Source: Acidobacteriota bacterium (GTDB taxonomy: Bacteria > Acidobacteriota > Terriglobia > Acidiferrales > UBA7541). From it: 64,000 nt of DNA. Of the stretch, positions 53,943 through 63,623 are shown piece by piece. The DNA lies in NCBI GenBank assembly GCA_003225315.1, contig QHZD01000026.1:1-64000 (forward strand), written 5' to 3'. The translations under genes were made by a program, and so were the position numbers. Position 1 is the first letter of the stretch. Each line of letters starts with the position of its first letter. The notes under the pieces were generated by a model. That model worked only from the letters and a program-made list of their open reading frames with translations, was not told the origin of the DNA and searched no databases.

Positions 53943-55106
53943 TTGATGCACAAGTTTGACGTTCTGGTTCTCGGCGCTGGCGCCGCGGGGCTCCTTTGTG
54001 CGATCGAGGCCGGCAAACGCGGGCGGCGTGTCGCCGTCTTGGAGCATGCCGATCGCATCGGCAAGAAAATCCTGATCTCTGGCGGCGGCCGCTGTAATTT
54101 CACCAATCTCTATTGCCGCCCGGAAAATTTCATTTCCGCGAACGAACATTTCGCGAAATCCGCCCTGGCCCGCTACACGCCTGCGGACTTCATCGTGCTG
54201 GTCGAAAATCATCGCATTCCCTATCACGAAAAAACGCTCGGGCAGCTCTTTTGTGACCGCTCCGCGCAAGACGTCATCGACTTACTCGAATCAGAGTGTC
54301 GGTCCGCGGGAGTAGAGATTTTTCTGCAAAGCCGCATCCTCGAAGTGCAGCGCACGACGGAATTCATAGTTCGCACCGAATCCGGCGAATTTCGCGCGCC
54401 GGCCGTAGTGGTCGCTACAGGGGGCCTTTCCATCCCCAAAATGGGCGCAACGCCGTTCGGCTACGAATTAGCTCGTCAATTCGGTTTGAAAATCGTGGAG
54501 ACCAGGCCCGCCCTTGTGCCCTTCGTCCTGGTCGGCAAAGATCGCAGCCGCTATTGCGACTTGGCGGGCGTTTCAGCGGAAGTGATCGCCAGGGCCAATC
54601 ATCACGCTTTCCGCGAAAAAATGCTGATCACGCATCACGGCTTGAGCGGTCCGGCTATCCTGCAAATCTCTTCTTATTGGAAAAAGGGGCAGCCGATCCA
54701 AATCGATCTCGCGCCGGATCGCGATATCGCACAATCAGTTCGCGAATCGAAGGTGCGCAACATCGCCACCGCGCAAAAGGCCTTTCAAGGGATTCTGCCA
54801 AAGCGATTCGCCGAACGCTGGTTGGAAAATCATGCCCCCGCAGCATGGAGCAATGGTGCGCTGTCAAATTGGGAAAAGCACGTACACGACTGGGTGATCA
54901 AGCCCGCCGACACCGCGGGCTACGAGAAGGCAGAAGTCACAGCAGGTGGCGTCGATACAGCCGAGTTGTCCAGCAAGACGATGGAGTGTCGGAAGGTCAG
55001 GGGATTATTTTTCATCGGCGAAGTCGTCGACGTCACCGGCCATCTCGGCGGATTCAATTTTCAGTGGGCGTGGGCCTCGGGCGCGGCAGCAGGACGTGCT
55101 CTATGA
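53943..55106 (+). CDS. HI0933-family flavoprotein (YhiN type)
   Basis: The 387-residue protein has an N-terminal FAD-binding motif (VLVLGAGAAGLLCAIEAGKRGRRVAVLEHADRIGKK), then ILISGGGRCNFTN, the hallmark of the HI0933/BaiN group, LSGPAILQISSYWKKGQ, and a C-terminal GLFFIGEVVDVTGHLGGFNFQWAWASG that closes the FAD site. Members are annotated as NAD(P)/FAD-dependent oxidoreductases; BaiN acts on bile-acid intermediates, but most have no proven substrate. Its 3' end overlaps the convergent ABC-F gene by six bases. Confidence 0.93.
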   Translation: MMHKFDVLVLGAGAAGLLCAIEAGKRGRRVAVLEHADRIGKKILISGGGRCNFTNLYCRPENFISANEHFAKSALARYTPADFIVLVENHRIPYHEKTLGQLFCDRSAQDVIDLLESECRSAGVEIFLQSRILEVQRTTEFIVRTESGEFRAPAVVVATGGLSIPKMGATPFGYELARQFGLKIVETRPALVPFVLVGKDRSRYCDLAGVSAEVIARANHHAFREKMLITHHGLSGPAILQISSYWKKGQPIQIDLAPDRDIAQSVRESKVRNIATAQKAFQGILPKRFAERWLENHAPAAWSNGALSNWEKHVHDWVIKPADTAGYEKAEVTAGGVDTAELSSKTMECRKVRGLFFIGEVVDVTGHLGGFNFQWAWASGAAAGRAL

Positions 55107-56783
55107 GGGAACCGAGGCGCGCCGTGCGCCACTAGTGCGTGCTGGGGCCGCCGGGCCTTGCGCCGCTTTCGCTTCTTCGTAGGCCACGAATTCTTCGTAC
55201 GTTCCCTTGAAGTCCTCGATCTTGCCGCCATGGAAATGCCAGATGCGCGTCGCGACTTCATCAATGACGTCGTGGTCGTGCGTCACCAATAGCACAGTCC
55301 CGTCGTATCGCTGCAGCGCGATGTTCAGGGCGTTGATCGATTCCAGGTCGAGGTGGTTCGTCGGCTCGTCGAGCACGAGAAAATTCGGTTTCTGCAGCAT
55401 CAGCCGGCAAAAAATCAGCCGCGCGGACTCGCCTCCGGAAAGCGCCCGCGTCGGCTTCAGCGCATCCTCGCCGCTGAAAAGCATCTGCCCCATCAAGCCG
55501 CGCAACTCCTGTTGCGAAGCAGCAGGATCGAATTGCCACAGCCAATCGATCGCCGTCATGCCTTTGGTGATGGATTCGCCGTGGTCCTGTGCGAAGTAGC
55601 CTACCGCCACTTCATGCCCCCATCTGACCTCGCCGCCATCGATCGGAAATTGCAGGTCTTTGTCCTCGATGAATCCCGGCGCGTTCCGAACCAGCGACTT
55701 CAGCATGGTCGTTTTGCCGGCGCCGTTCCGGCCCATCAGGGCGATTTTTTCACCGCGCACCACGCTTGCCGAGAACCGCGGAATCACCTTCAAGTCGTCG
55801 TACGATTTCTCGACGCTCCGGATTTCCAGCGGGTGCTTCCCCGAATTCCTCTTCATATCGAACTTGATGTACGGCCGCTGGATGTTGCTTCTCGCCAGCT
55901 CCGTCGTCTGCAATCGCTCGACTTCTTTCTTGCGCGAAGTCGCCTGCGCGGACCGCGTGCCCGCGGAAAACCGCGCGATAAACTCCTGCAATTGCGCGAT
56001 TTTTTTCTCGCGATTGGCATTGTCCGCTTCGATCCGCCCGCGAATCTGCGTCTTGGCCACCACCATGTCATCGTACCCCCCGACGTACATGATGATCGTC
56101 TCGTAGTCGATGTCCGCAGTGTACGTGCACACACTGTTCAAAAAGTGCCGGTCGTGCGAGATGACGATCAGCACCCCTTCATACTCGCAAAGATACCGTT
56201 GCAACCAGTGGACGGAATCCAAGTCCAGGTTGTTCGTCGGCTCGTCCAGCAGTAGCGCGGTGGGGTTTCCAAACAGCGCCTGCGCCAGCAGCACGCGCAC
56301 CTTCTGCCCGCCCTGCAACTCGCCCATCTTGCGCTCGTGCAGTTCGCCTTCTACGCCCAGGCCGTCGAGCAGTACGGCCGCGTCCGCCTCCGCCGTGTAC
56401 CCGCCCTCTTCCCCAACAATTCCCTCAAGTTCGCCCAGGCGCATTCCGTCCGTGTCCGTCAATTGTTCGTGCGGTTTGGCGTACAGCGCGTCTCGTTCCT
56501 CGAGGGCTTTCCACAGCGCGGCATTCCCCATAATGACCGTATCGATGACGCGGTATTCGTCAAATGCGAACTGATCCTGCCGCAGAACGCCCATCTTCTT
56601 CGGCCGCGTGACCGAGCCGCTGGTAGAATCGAGCTCGCCAGTCAAAATCTTCATAAATGTGGACTTACCGGCGCCGTTGGGCCCGGTGATGGCATAGCGT
56701 CGGCCGGCCATGAAGGTGCAGGTCACATTCTCGAACAGTACCCGCGGTCCAAACCGCATAGTGACGTTGTTGACGGATAGCAT
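55101..56783 (-). CDS. ybiT: ABC-F family ATPase, YbiT type
   Basis: The 560-residue protein has two ABC domains with no membrane segments: Walker A GPNGAGKST and GRNGAGKTT, signature motifs LQGGQKVR and LSGGESARL, Walker B ALLLDEPTNNLDLDS and FLVLDEPTNHLDLES. Its start MLSVNNVTMRFGPRVLFENV and GVLRQDQFAFDEYRVIDTVIMG match YbiT. A linker with basic residues (about 245-330) is the P-site interaction motif. ABC-F proteins bind the ribosomal E site and relieve stalls or confer antibiotic protection. The C-terminal tail (AAQGPAAPARTSGARRASVPS) is short and low in complexity. Confidence 0.92.
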   Translation of the reverse strand: MLSVNNVTMRFGPRVLFENVTCTFMAGRRYAITGPNGAGKSTFMKILTGELDSTSGSVTRPKKMGVLRQDQFAFDEYRVIDTVIMGNAALWKALEERDALYAKPHEQLTDTDGMRLGELEGIVGEEGGYTAEADAAVLLDGLGVEGELHERKMGELQGGQKVRVLLAQALFGNPTALLLDEPTNNLDLDSVHWLQRYLCEYEGVLIVISHDRHFLNSVCTYTADIDYETIIMYVGGYDDMVVAKTQIRGRIEADNANREKKIAQLQEFIARFSAGTRSAQATSRKKEVERLQTTELARSNIQRPYIKFDMKRNSGKHPLEIRSVEKSYDDLKVIPRFSASVVRGEKIALMGRNGAGKTTMLKSLVRNAPGFIEDKDLQFPIDGGEVRWGHEVAVGYFAQDHGESITKGMTAIDWLWQFDPAASQQELRGLMGQMLFSGEDALKPTRALSGGESARLIFCRLMLQKPNFLVLDEPTNHLDLESINALNIALQRYDGTVLLVTHDHDVIDEVATRIWHFHGGKIEDFKGTYEEFVAYEEAKAAQGPAAPARTSGARRASVPS

Positions 56784-56942
56784 AACCCTCCAATTATAGC
56801 GTGAATTTGCCGTTCGCGCTCGCCGTCATGTGCGGCCTAGTTGTCTAGTTTTTGAGAGGATTCCAAGGATGAGGATCTTGAACGCGCGTCTTGGCCTTAG
56901 TCGCACCAAAGAAGTTCGATCTGCGACTCCCAGACGGCCGCC

Positions 56943-58604
56943 TCATGGCAAACCAAACGCAAACAGCGCCGATCCCGCCGCAACAGCAACGTATTGTTTG
57001 CCGTCAATCGCAAAAGACATCGGCGATGCAAAAACCGAGGCGCCGCATTGGAAGTGCCACAGCACTTTCCCTGAAGCCGCTTCGAGCGCAATGAAGTTTC
57101 CTTCCGCGTCTCCCGTAAACACCAGCCCGCCTGCCGTGGAAAGCACTCCAGCCCACGCCGGCGAAGTATGCTTCCATTCCCACTTGAGCTTGCCCGTGGC
57201 GGGATCAAGCGCGCGCAAGGCTCCCCAGAACGGTTGCGTTTCATCGTTGGGAAAATAGGCCGAGCCGTAGTACGCGTGCCCCGCTTCATACGGTTGCGGT
57301 GCCGTCGAAAAGATGTCGCATTGCTCGCGCGCGGTCACATAAAAAAGTTTCGTCTGCGGATCGTACGTCGGCGACATCCAATTCGTCGCTCCAAGGGCTC
57401 CCGGGCAAACGCGGTTTCCGTCAGGTGCAGGCGCGCCGGCTTTGTCCGGCAAGGGCCGGCCCGTCGCGTCCTTTGAGGTGCTCCAGGAAACTTTCGCATA
57501 GCTGGTGGCAGAAATCAGTTTTCCGTTCGTTCGATCTACAATGTAAAAAAATCCGTTGCGGTTCGCTTGTGCGATCCATTTACGGTCCCCGTCATCGATC
57601 ATTACGGGGACCTGTGTCGCATCGTAGTCGTGTTCGTCGTGCTGCGTGAATTGGAAATGCCATTTCAGCTTGCCCGTGTCCGGATCGAGAGCGAGCAGAC
57701 TATTACTGTAGAGATTGTCGCCCGCGCGGCCTTCGCCGCGATTAGAAGGCGAAGGATTTCCCGTTGTCCAGAACGTCGTGTTGGTCGCGGGATCGTAAGT
57801 CCCCGTAATCCACGCTGGCGAGCCGCCGATTTTCCAAGAATCTCCTTCCCAGCTATCGTGCCCAGGCTCTCCCGGCGCGGGAATCGTGTAGAACCTCCAT
57901 TTGCGCGCGCCTGTCGCCGCGTCGTAGGCTTCGATGAATCCACGGATGCCGTATTCGCCGCCGGATACGCCCACAAGCACGAGGTTCTTGATCACAAGCG
58001 GAGCCAGTGTGAAGCTGTAGCCCTTGGCGTGTTCGGCCGCAGTTGCATCCCAAACAACATTTCCCGTCTTGCTGTCCAGCGCGATTACATGGGCGTCTAG
58101 AGTCGCCACAAAAACCTTGTCGCCGAGGATCGCAAGCCCGCGGTTGACTCGCCCACAGCACGGCCGAATGTCCGCCGGCAGCGTCTGCTGGTACTGCCAG
58201 ATAGGCCGCCCCGAGCGCGCATCCAGCGCGTAGACGCGATCGTCCTGTCCGGTACCGTACAGAATTCCGTCGACCACCAGCGGCGTCGCTTCGAATTTGC
58301 CGCCTGCCATCGTTTGATAAGCCCACTTGGGCACAAGCGTCACCGCGTTCGACACGTTGATTTGGTCCAGCGCGCTGAAGCGATGCCCCGCATAATCTCC
58401 TGAATACATCAGCCAGTTCTGCGGCTCCTTCGAAGAATTAAGCAGCCGCTCCGCAGTCACCTGCGCCGAAGCCTGCAGCGCCAAAAGACTCAACGCCGCC
58501 ACAAACGCTACAACTCCCCGCACTTTCGCCATACTCAAAACTGTCATTTCGAGCGCCGCGAGGAATCTGCTTTTGCTTCTAGCACTCATCGACCGAGTCT
58601 TCAT
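56943..58604 (-). CDS. PQQ-dependent alcohol/sugar dehydrogenase
   Basis: The 553-residue periplasmic protein has an eight-bladed quinoprotein propeller with repeated Trp-docking blocks (NWLMYSGDYAGHRFSALDQIN, YALDARSGRPIWQYQ, LALDPDTGKLKWHFQFTQHDEHDYDA). A Cys pair in DIRPCCGRVNRG matches the vicinal disulfide of PQQ methanol/ethanol dehydrogenases. The first ATG overlaps the stop of the cytochrome c gene. Between it and the signal peptide (MAKVRGVVAFVAALSLLALQASA, from 58532) lies a dispersed repeat encoding KSRFLAALEMTV, so the native start may be the ATG at 58532. It would oxidise alcohols or sugars and pass electrons to the upstream cytochrome. Confidence 0.9.
   Translation of the reverse strand: MKTRSMSARSKSRFLAALEMTVLSMAKVRGVVAFVAALSLLALQASAQVTAERLLNSSKEPQNWLMYSGDYAGHRFSALDQINVSNAVTLVPKWAYQTMAGGKFEATPLVVDGILYGTGQDDRVYALDARSGRPIWQYQQTLPADIRPCCGRVNRGLAILGDKVFVATLDAHVIALDSKTGNVVWDATAAEHAKGYSFTLAPLVIKNLVLVGVSGGEYGIRGFIEAYDAATGARKWRFYTIPAPGEPGHDSWEGDSWKIGGSPAWITGTYDPATNTTFWTTGNPSPSNRGEGRAGDNLYSNSLLALDPDTGKLKWHFQFTQHDEHDYDATQVPVMIDDGDRKWIAQANRNGFFYIVDRTNGKLISATSYAKVSWSTSKDATGRPLPDKAGAPAPDGNRVCPGALGATNWMSPTYDPQTKLFYVTAREQCDIFSTAPQPYEAGHAYYGSAYFPNDETQPFWGALRALDPATGKLKWEWKHTSPAWAGVLSTAGGLVFTGDAEGNFIALEAASGKVLWHFQCGASVFASPMSFAIDGKQYVAVAAGSALFAFGLP
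58541..58568 (-). repeat. Dispersed repeat at the 5' end of the PQQ dehydrogenase gene
   Basis: This 28-base segment is 25/28 identical to the reverse complement of 19811-19838 in dnaE2. Both are transcribed as AGATTCCTC...CTCGAAATGACAG in their host genes and both remain open. Confidence 0.8.
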
Positions 58605-59500
58605 TGCCCACCTCCCTTCTCGCTCGCCGCCAGCAAAAACGCGATAAGATCCTTCAGATCTTTGTCTGGAAGAGTCTTCACGTCATACGCTGGCATCAAC
58701 GACTCGCGCGTCTTTACGTACGATCGCAGCTTGACCTTCTCGAACGCGTGCAACTGTTCCCGCGTGTCCAGCATTTGCACGGTAAAACTGTCTTCGTTCA
58801 GCACGACGCCTTGTAGTTTCGTCCCGTCGGAAGTCACGACCGTCACAGTTTCGTATTCCTCCGAAAAATCCTTCAACGGCTCGGAGATTCCCTGCGCCAG
58901 CCGCTTGCTCGGATTGCGCAGCGACTCGGTGAGGTATTCAACGGACCGGGATGCTCCTGTGGAACTGAGGTCCGGCCCGAGTCGCCCGCCTTTGCCGTTC
59001 ATCATGTGGCAGGTCCCGCAACCCGTCGCGCCATAGAAAAGTTCCTTTCCATGAGCAGCGTCTCCAGTTTCGGCTGCGGAGGCTTTCTTTTCCACGCTGC
59101 GGATATAGGTAATCACCTGCCAGATTTCTTCGTCTGACATGCCTACTCCGATGCCTCCGTTCGTTGCCGCAGGCATCGCCGTTCCCGCGATTCCGTCGTG
59201 GATGTTGTGAAAAAGTTCGCCGTCCGTATTGCCGTGATGTTTCTGCGCACGCGTGAGGTCCGGGCCGCGTCCTCCGCCTCGCCCGCCCAGCCCGTGGCAA
59301 AAGGCGCAGTTGGAGCGGAACTGGTATTCGCCCAGCTTTGCCACTTTCGCGTCTCCTGCGTACGGATTTTTCTCTTGTGCTTCCAGCCTCAATCCTCCGG
59401 CAGAGAGAAGCGCCAGGACAATAACTCCGGCAGCAATCGCCGGCCTCTTCTGCCCTTCACGTCGGACCTTCGAAAAAGTATCGCGCCTCGATGCACACAT
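58601..59500 (-). CDS. Di-heme cytochrome c
   Basis: The protein of about 299 residues has an N-terminal signal anchor (about 22-38: IAAGVIVLALLSAGGLRLEA). A first cytochrome c domain has CAFCH and the Met ligand in GTAMPAAT; a second has CGTCH with MMNGKGGRLGPDLSSTG. A C-terminal DSFTVQMLDTREQLHAFEKVKL segment is typical of cytochromes fused to heme-binding domains of PVC/Acidobacteria. The ATG at 59500 gives a normal signal peptide; the open frame to 59704 is not needed. Its stop overlaps the PQQ dehydrogenase ATG, so the two are coupled and it is the likely electron acceptor. Confidence 0.88.
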   Translation of the reverse strand: MCASRRDTFSKVRREGQKRPAIAAGVIVLALLSAGGLRLEAQEKNPYAGDAKVAKLGEYQFRSNCAFCHGLGGRGGGRGPDLTRAQKHHGNTDGELFHNIHDGIAGTAMPAATNGGIGVGMSDEEIWQVITYIRSVEKKASAAETGDAAHGKELFYGATGCGTCHMMNGKGGRLGPDLSSTGASRSVEYLTESLRNPSKRLAQGISEPLKDFSEEYETVTVVTSDGTKLQGVVLNEDSFTVQMLDTREQLHAFEKVKLRSYVKTRESLMPAYDVKTLPDKDLKDLIAFLLAASEKGGGQ

Positions 59501-59669
59501 ATTCTTCGTGACGCTCCTTGCGCAAAAGATTTCGCACCTCACGGCAATTTCACGCCATGAACCGCCGGAACCATGGATTCCCGCAACTATACCACTCGCC
59601 GCCACCCACAAATCTCGCATACCGCTGCAACCGCGCGCCTCATCATATACAATCCCCGCGGAGAAACCG

Positions 59670-60161
59670 ATGACCGAGCTCCCGAAGAAACCGCGCATCG
59701 CCATTGGTTCCGATCACGCCGGATTCCTTGTCAAAGAAGCCATTCGAAAATATCTGGAAGCCACCGGGTACGCCGTCGACGACCAGGGAACCACCTCCGA
59801 AGAATCGGTGGACTATCCCGACTACGGCAAGGCCGTTGGCGAACGCGTCGCTTCAAAACAAGCCGATCTCGGGATCGCCGTGTGCGGCTCCGGCATAGGC
59901 ATTTCCATCGCCGCCAACAAAGTGCTTGGTATTCGCGCCGCCCTTGCTCACGATGTAACGACCGCGCGGCTCGCCCGCGAACACAATGACGCCAACGTTC
60001 TGGCCCTCGGTGGCCGCATCGTCACCGCTGAAGCCGCCGTCGAAATCGTGCAAACGTTCCTCACCACTGCCTATCTAGGCGGCCGCCATCAGCGCCGTCT
60101 CGACAAAATCACCCAAATCGAGCGCGACTCGCACGTGCCTGGATCTCGCGGGCCCTTGTAA
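59670..60161 (+). CDS. rpiB: Ribose 5-phosphate isomerase B
   Basis: The 163-residue protein of the RpiB/LacAB family has IAIGSDHAGFLVKEAIRKYL, the catalytic Cys72 in GIAVCGSGIGISIAANK, and AREHNDANVLALGGRIV. It interconverts ribose 5-phosphate and ribulose 5-phosphate in the pentose phosphate pathway. The start ATG has GGAG six bases upstream. The C-terminal tail (QIERDSHVPGSRGPL) is slightly longer than in E. coli. It lies before glyA, in a likely central metabolism group. Confidence 0.95.
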   Translation: MTELPKKPRIAIGSDHAGFLVKEAIRKYLEATGYAVDDQGTTSEESVDYPDYGKAVGERVASKQADLGIAVCGSGIGISIAANKVLGIRAALAHDVTTARLAREHNDANVLALGGRIVTAEAAVEIVQTFLTTAYLGGRHQRRLDKITQIERDSHVPGSRGPL

Positions 60162-60172
60162 GAGCCTATGTA

Positions 60173-60194
60173 GGGTCGTGCTTCGGCACGACCT
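60173..60194. repeat. Palindromic repeat after rpiB
   Basis: GGTCGTGC-TTCG-GCACGACC with flanking AG and T, preceded by GT and followed by GCC, has the same form as the repeats at 20068-20091 and 19422-19451. It starts 11 bases after the rpiB stop and, lacking a T-tract, is more likely a repeat than a terminator. Confidence 0.65.
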
Positions 60195-60348
60195 GCCATT
60201 GAATTTCCTGCGGCTTTTGAATCTCCGATAATCGATAAGCGCCCCGCCAAAGGGCAGTTCCCCACCAGGTAGATAGTCTCCACTATACTTCCAGACAAAA
60301 CCTTGGAAAGGGGGCGTCGGGCACTCCCGCGAGACCACCGCCCGCAAC

Positions 60349-61068
60349 ATGAAACATATAATTCTGCTGTTTGTTCTAAGCGTCCTCTTGCCGATGGTCT
60401 TCGGTCTCTTCCGCAATCCGACCAGGAGAGTGATACCGGTCATTGAGTACGCCCAGAAGAAGGGTTACCGCCTGTTGAATCCTGCCGCATCGCAAATTCC
60501 GGGCAGTTCTGTCCTGGAAATGTTGAAAAATCCGGCTCTGAGAAATCTTGTGGACGCGTCCTCCGACCTCGCCGATATCGACGGACTCGACCACGCAACC
60601 GGAGGTTGGCTCGCCTTCACCAGCAATCTGCGGTCGAAAGAGGTTACCATTTTCAATTGCAGCACCATCGGCTCGATAAATGCCAATAGCAGGCCTGTCT
60701 CCTACAAGGTTGCAAAGATAAATGCTCAGGGTCTGCCACGGTTTTCCTTGGGAAGAAATTCCATCGTCCATACCGTTCAAGATGTCGTGGGCAAGATGGT
60801 AGGGGAACCGAAGCTGGCGATCAACGTGGACCAGCGGCTGTGCCCAGATTTCTCGGCGCACTATTGGATTAGAGGGTCGGACGCCGCCGCCGTTTCCGCG
60901 TTCTTATCCCCTGAAAAACTGAGATTCATTGAAACCGCAAAGCTGCCGGGCATCCTGGCCACCAACGCAAATTATCTTGTGTATTTTGAAGATGGTACCC
61001 TCCGCACCGAACCGGATTTCGACTCTTTCATTGCCACAGTCGAGAAACTCACCGCCGCCCTATTGTGA
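60349..61068 (+). CDS. Membrane-anchored protein, unknown function
   Basis: The 239-residue protein has one N-terminal hydrophobic segment (MKHIILLFVLSVLLPMVFGLF) and a soluble remainder with YAQKKGYRLLNPAASQIPGSS, RSKEVTIFNCSTIGSINANSRPVSYKVAKIN and the C-terminal GILATNANYLVYFEDGTLRTEPDFDSFIATVEKLTAAL. The pattern resembles small exported or anchored acidobacterial hypotheticals. No catalytic motif is seen. It lies between rpiB and glyA on the same strand. Confidence 0.7.
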   Translation: MKHIILLFVLSVLLPMVFGLFRNPTRRVIPVIEYAQKKGYRLLNPAASQIPGSSVLEMLKNPALRNLVDASSDLADIDGLDHATGGWLAFTSNLRSKEVTIFNCSTIGSINANSRPVSYKVAKINAQGLPRFSLGRNSIVHTVQDVVGKMVGEPKLAINVDQRLCPDFSAHYWIRGSDAAAVSAFLSPEKLRFIETAKLPGILATNANYLVYFEDGTLRTEPDFDSFIATVEKLTAALL

Positions 61069-61242
61069 TGTATCTATCGCTTCCGCCACCGTCGGATAGA
61101 CATGCTGGCCATCAACTTTCAACTGTCGACTATCAACCTCTTCTCACGAATCAGGTCATTGGCTTTCCTCCGCTCCATCCGATAAAATCGCCTCGCTGCG
61201 CACACTTTGCCGGCAAATGGACCGGGCAATCGAGGAATCACA

Positions 61243-62556
61243 ATGAGCAAGACCACAGACGCCAATGATCGCATGAACCGCCCTCTTGATGCCGTCGATC
61301 CGCAAATCGCCGGTTTCCTTCGCGACGAAGCCCGGCGCCAAGCCACTGGGCTTGAACTCATCCCGTCAGAGAACCTCGTCTCCGAAGCGGTCCTCGAAGC
61401 CATGGGCTCCATCTTCACCAACAAATACGCCGAGGGCTACGCGGGCAAGCGTTACTACGGCGGTTGCGAACACGCCGACAAAGTTGAGCAACTGGCTATC
61501 GACCGCGCCAACGAACTCTTCGGCGCCGAGCACGCCAACGTGCAAGCGCATTCCGGCACATCTGCCAACGTCGCCGTTTACATGTCCACTCTGCAAAAAG
61601 ACGACGTCGTTCTCGGAATGAACCTTTCGCATGGCGGCCACCTCACGCACGGGCATCCGCTGAATTTCTCCGGCCGCATGTACAGATTCGTGGCTTATGG
61701 CGTGAAAAAAGAAGACGAACGTATCGACTACGACGAAATCGAAAGGCTCGCCGCCGAACACAAGCCCAAGATGATCGTCGCCGGCGCCAGCGCCTATTCG
61801 CGCATCATCGATTTCGAGCGCATCGGCAAAGCCGCAAAATCCGTTGGCGCGCTCTTTTTTGTGGACATGGCGCACATTGCGGGACTTGTCGCTGCGGGCG
61901 TCCATCCTAGCCCCGTGCCGCACGCGGACATCGTCTCCACTACCACACACAAAACGCTGCGCGGTCCGCGCGGCGGCCTCGTCTTGTGCAAAGCGGCTTT
62001 TGCCAAAGAACTGGACAAATTGACGTTCCCCGGTACGCAAGGCGGCCCGCTGGTGCACACCATCGCGGCTAAAGCAGTCTGCCTGAAGGAGGCCATGGAG
62101 CCGTCCTTCAAGGAATACCAGAAGCAAGTTGTGGCCAACACCAAAGCCATGGCTGCGGCGGTCGCCAAGCACGGCTTCCGCATCGTCACCGGCGGCACGG
62201 ACAACCACCTATTCCTGATCGAAGTCCACTCCCGCGGCATCACTGGAACGGACGCCGAAAAAGCTCTCGACCGCGCCGGCATCACTGTAAACAAAAACTC
62301 GATTCCCTTCGATCCTCTGCCCCCCATGAAGGGTGGCGGAATCCGCCTGGGCAGTCCTTCCGTCACCACACGTGGCATGCGCGAACCGGAGATGGAGCAA
62401 GTCGGCATCTGGATCGCCGAGATTCTATCCAACATTGGCAACGCCGAAGTCGAGCAGCGCGTTCGCAAACAGGTTGCTGAGCTCGCCGCCAAATTCCCCA
62501 TTTATGAATCCCGTCTCCGCGGCGGTCCGGCGCGCATCGAACACGCCCACGTTTAG
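61243..62556 (+). CDS. glyA: Serine hydroxymethyltransferase
   Basis: The protein of 437 residues starts at the ATG with GAGGA upstream. The family blocks are [90 protein letters not shown] and the PLP lysine in [14 protein letters not shown]. It interconverts serine and glycine and loads one-carbon units onto tetrahydrofolate, feeding the methyl cycle that metK and ahcY run. Length and residues are normal. Confidence 0.96.
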   Translation: MSKTTDANDRMNRPLDAVDPQIAGFLRDEARRQATGLELIPSENLVSEAVLEAMGSIFTNKYAEGYAGKRYYGGCEHADKVEQLAIDRANELFGAEHANVQAHSGTSANVAVYMSTLQKDDVVLGMNLSHGGHLTHGHPLNFSGRMYRFVAYGVKKEDERIDYDEIERLAAEHKPKMIVAGASAYSRIIDFERIGKAAKSVGALFFVDMAHIAGLVAAGVHPSPVPHADIVSTTTHKTLRGPRGGLVLCKAAFAKELDKLTFPGTQGGPLVHTIAAKAVCLKEAMEPSFKEYQKQVVANTKAMAAAVAKHGFRIVTGGTDNHLFLIEVHSRGITGTDAEKALDRAGITVNKNSIPFDPLPPMKGGGIRLGSPSVTTRGMREPEMEQVGIWIAEILSNIGNAEVEQRVRKQVAELAAKFPIYESRLRGGPARIEHAHV

Positions 62557-62641
62557 CCCGGCGAACTCCGGCACATTCAGCATGAACGGCGAACTCGCTT
62601 CTTTGCCCAAAGAAAGGGATGAAGCGCGGCTTCTCTAAGAC

Positions 62642-62821
62642 ATGGGGTGGGAAACCGCGAACATACACTTCGGAAGCCCCGCTGCGATTGCCAGAGTGAA
62701 AAAAGACCTGGCCTCTCGCAAGGGCCGCTGGCTGCACAAGGCCGCGAAATCGATGCACAAAGCCACTCTAAGGGATTGGGAACACTGGCGCGACGATTGG
62801 AAGCGCTCCGCGCGGCATTAG
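62642..62821 (+). CDS. Short ORF, possible gene fragment
   Basis: A 59-residue frame from the ATG at 62642 reads MGWETANIHFGSPAAIARVK, then basic and Trp-rich sequence with SRKGRWLHKAAKSMHKATLRDWEHWRDDWKRSARH. An in-frame TAA two codons upstream closes it. The composition looks like the real C-terminal end of a longer protein, but I cannot name the family and see no ribosome site. It may be a remnant of an ancestral gene or a small protein. Confidence 0.35.
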   Translation: MGWETANIHFGSPAAIARVKKDLASRKGRWLHKAAKSMHKATLRDWEHWRDDWKRSARH

Positions 62822-63130
62822 GTGCCAGCGGAGCACCTGTCCTCCTTCTGGCCCTCTAACTCCAGTGCCGCTGAACCAAGACTGTCCTCCGGGTCAGTAG
62901 ATTCTGAATAAAACTGCGCGTAGCTTCAACAAGCACTGGGATGGAAAGTTTACTCGCGACCGTGTTGCTCGCTGTTCTGCTCACCGCCTGGCTGAGCAGG
63001 ACAATTCGTCTGGATGCTCCGAAAATGAAGTTGGCGCGATCCTCGAACGCGCCGCGCGGGTTCTTCCCAACCTCCCGGAATTCCAATTCTCCTGCAACCC
63101 CGATGTGGTCGGGGTGGACGAGGTGAGCCG
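62822..63130. other. Intergenic region with possible decayed coding sequence
   Basis: From about 63030 one frame reads GAILERAARVLPNLPEFQFS and on to VDEVSRCW without a stop, and a second frame holds a short hydrophobic stretch (LLATVLLAVLLTAWLS). Neither has a start that fits. The last bases carry the ribosome site of the TPR gene (GAGGTGA). I read it as degenerate rather than active. Confidence 0.35.
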
Positions 63131-63598
63131 ATGCTGGATACGGAAGCCTTCCGTGAATTCAAGACTGGACTGACTCTGTTGCGGGACAATTATGCAATGA
63201 AAGCATTGCCGCACATGCGGCGTGCAGTGGACCTCGATAAAAACAATCCCTATTACATGTCTTACCTCGGAGTGGTGCTGGCGCGCTCGGAACGCAAATG
63301 GGGCGAAGCGGAGCGGCTGTGCGACTCCGCCGTTCGAATGAAGCGGAACCAGGCGCAGCTGTATTTGAATCTCGCCGAAGTTTACGCCGCCGCTGGACGC
63401 CGCGACGACGCCGTTGACGCCCTGCAAACAGGGCTGAAATACGCCCGCCGCGATATCCGGCTGACGATTGCGATGAACAAACTCACGCCGCGGCGGTCTC
63501 CTGTGCTCGGCTTCCTTGGCCGCAGGAACGCGCTCAACCGGCAGCTAGGAATCCTAAGACATCGCGCGATGCGCCTGTTCGGGCAGGCGGCGTCTTAA
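63131..63598 (+). CDS. TPR protein
   Basis: The 155-residue protein has three TPR-like units: FKTGLTLLRDNYAMKALPHMRRAVDLDKNNPYYMSYLGVVLARSERKWGEAERLCDSAVRMKRNQAQLYLNLAEVYAAAGRRDDAVDALQTGLKYA in sequence. A basic, non-repeat C-terminus follows (RRNALNRQLGILRHRAMRLFGQ). The ATG has GAGGTGA five bases before it. No signal peptide is present, so it is probably cytoplasmic. A strong terminator follows. Confidence 0.85.
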   Translation: MLDTEAFREFKTGLTLLRDNYAMKALPHMRRAVDLDKNNPYYMSYLGVVLARSERKWGEAERLCDSAVRMKRNQAQLYLNLAEVYAAAGRRDDAVDALQTGLKYARRDIRLTIAMNKLTPRRSPVLGFLGRRNALNRQLGILRHRAMRLFGQAAS

Positions 63599-63623
63599 AC
63601 AGTTCTCTCCACCCCCAAACACA

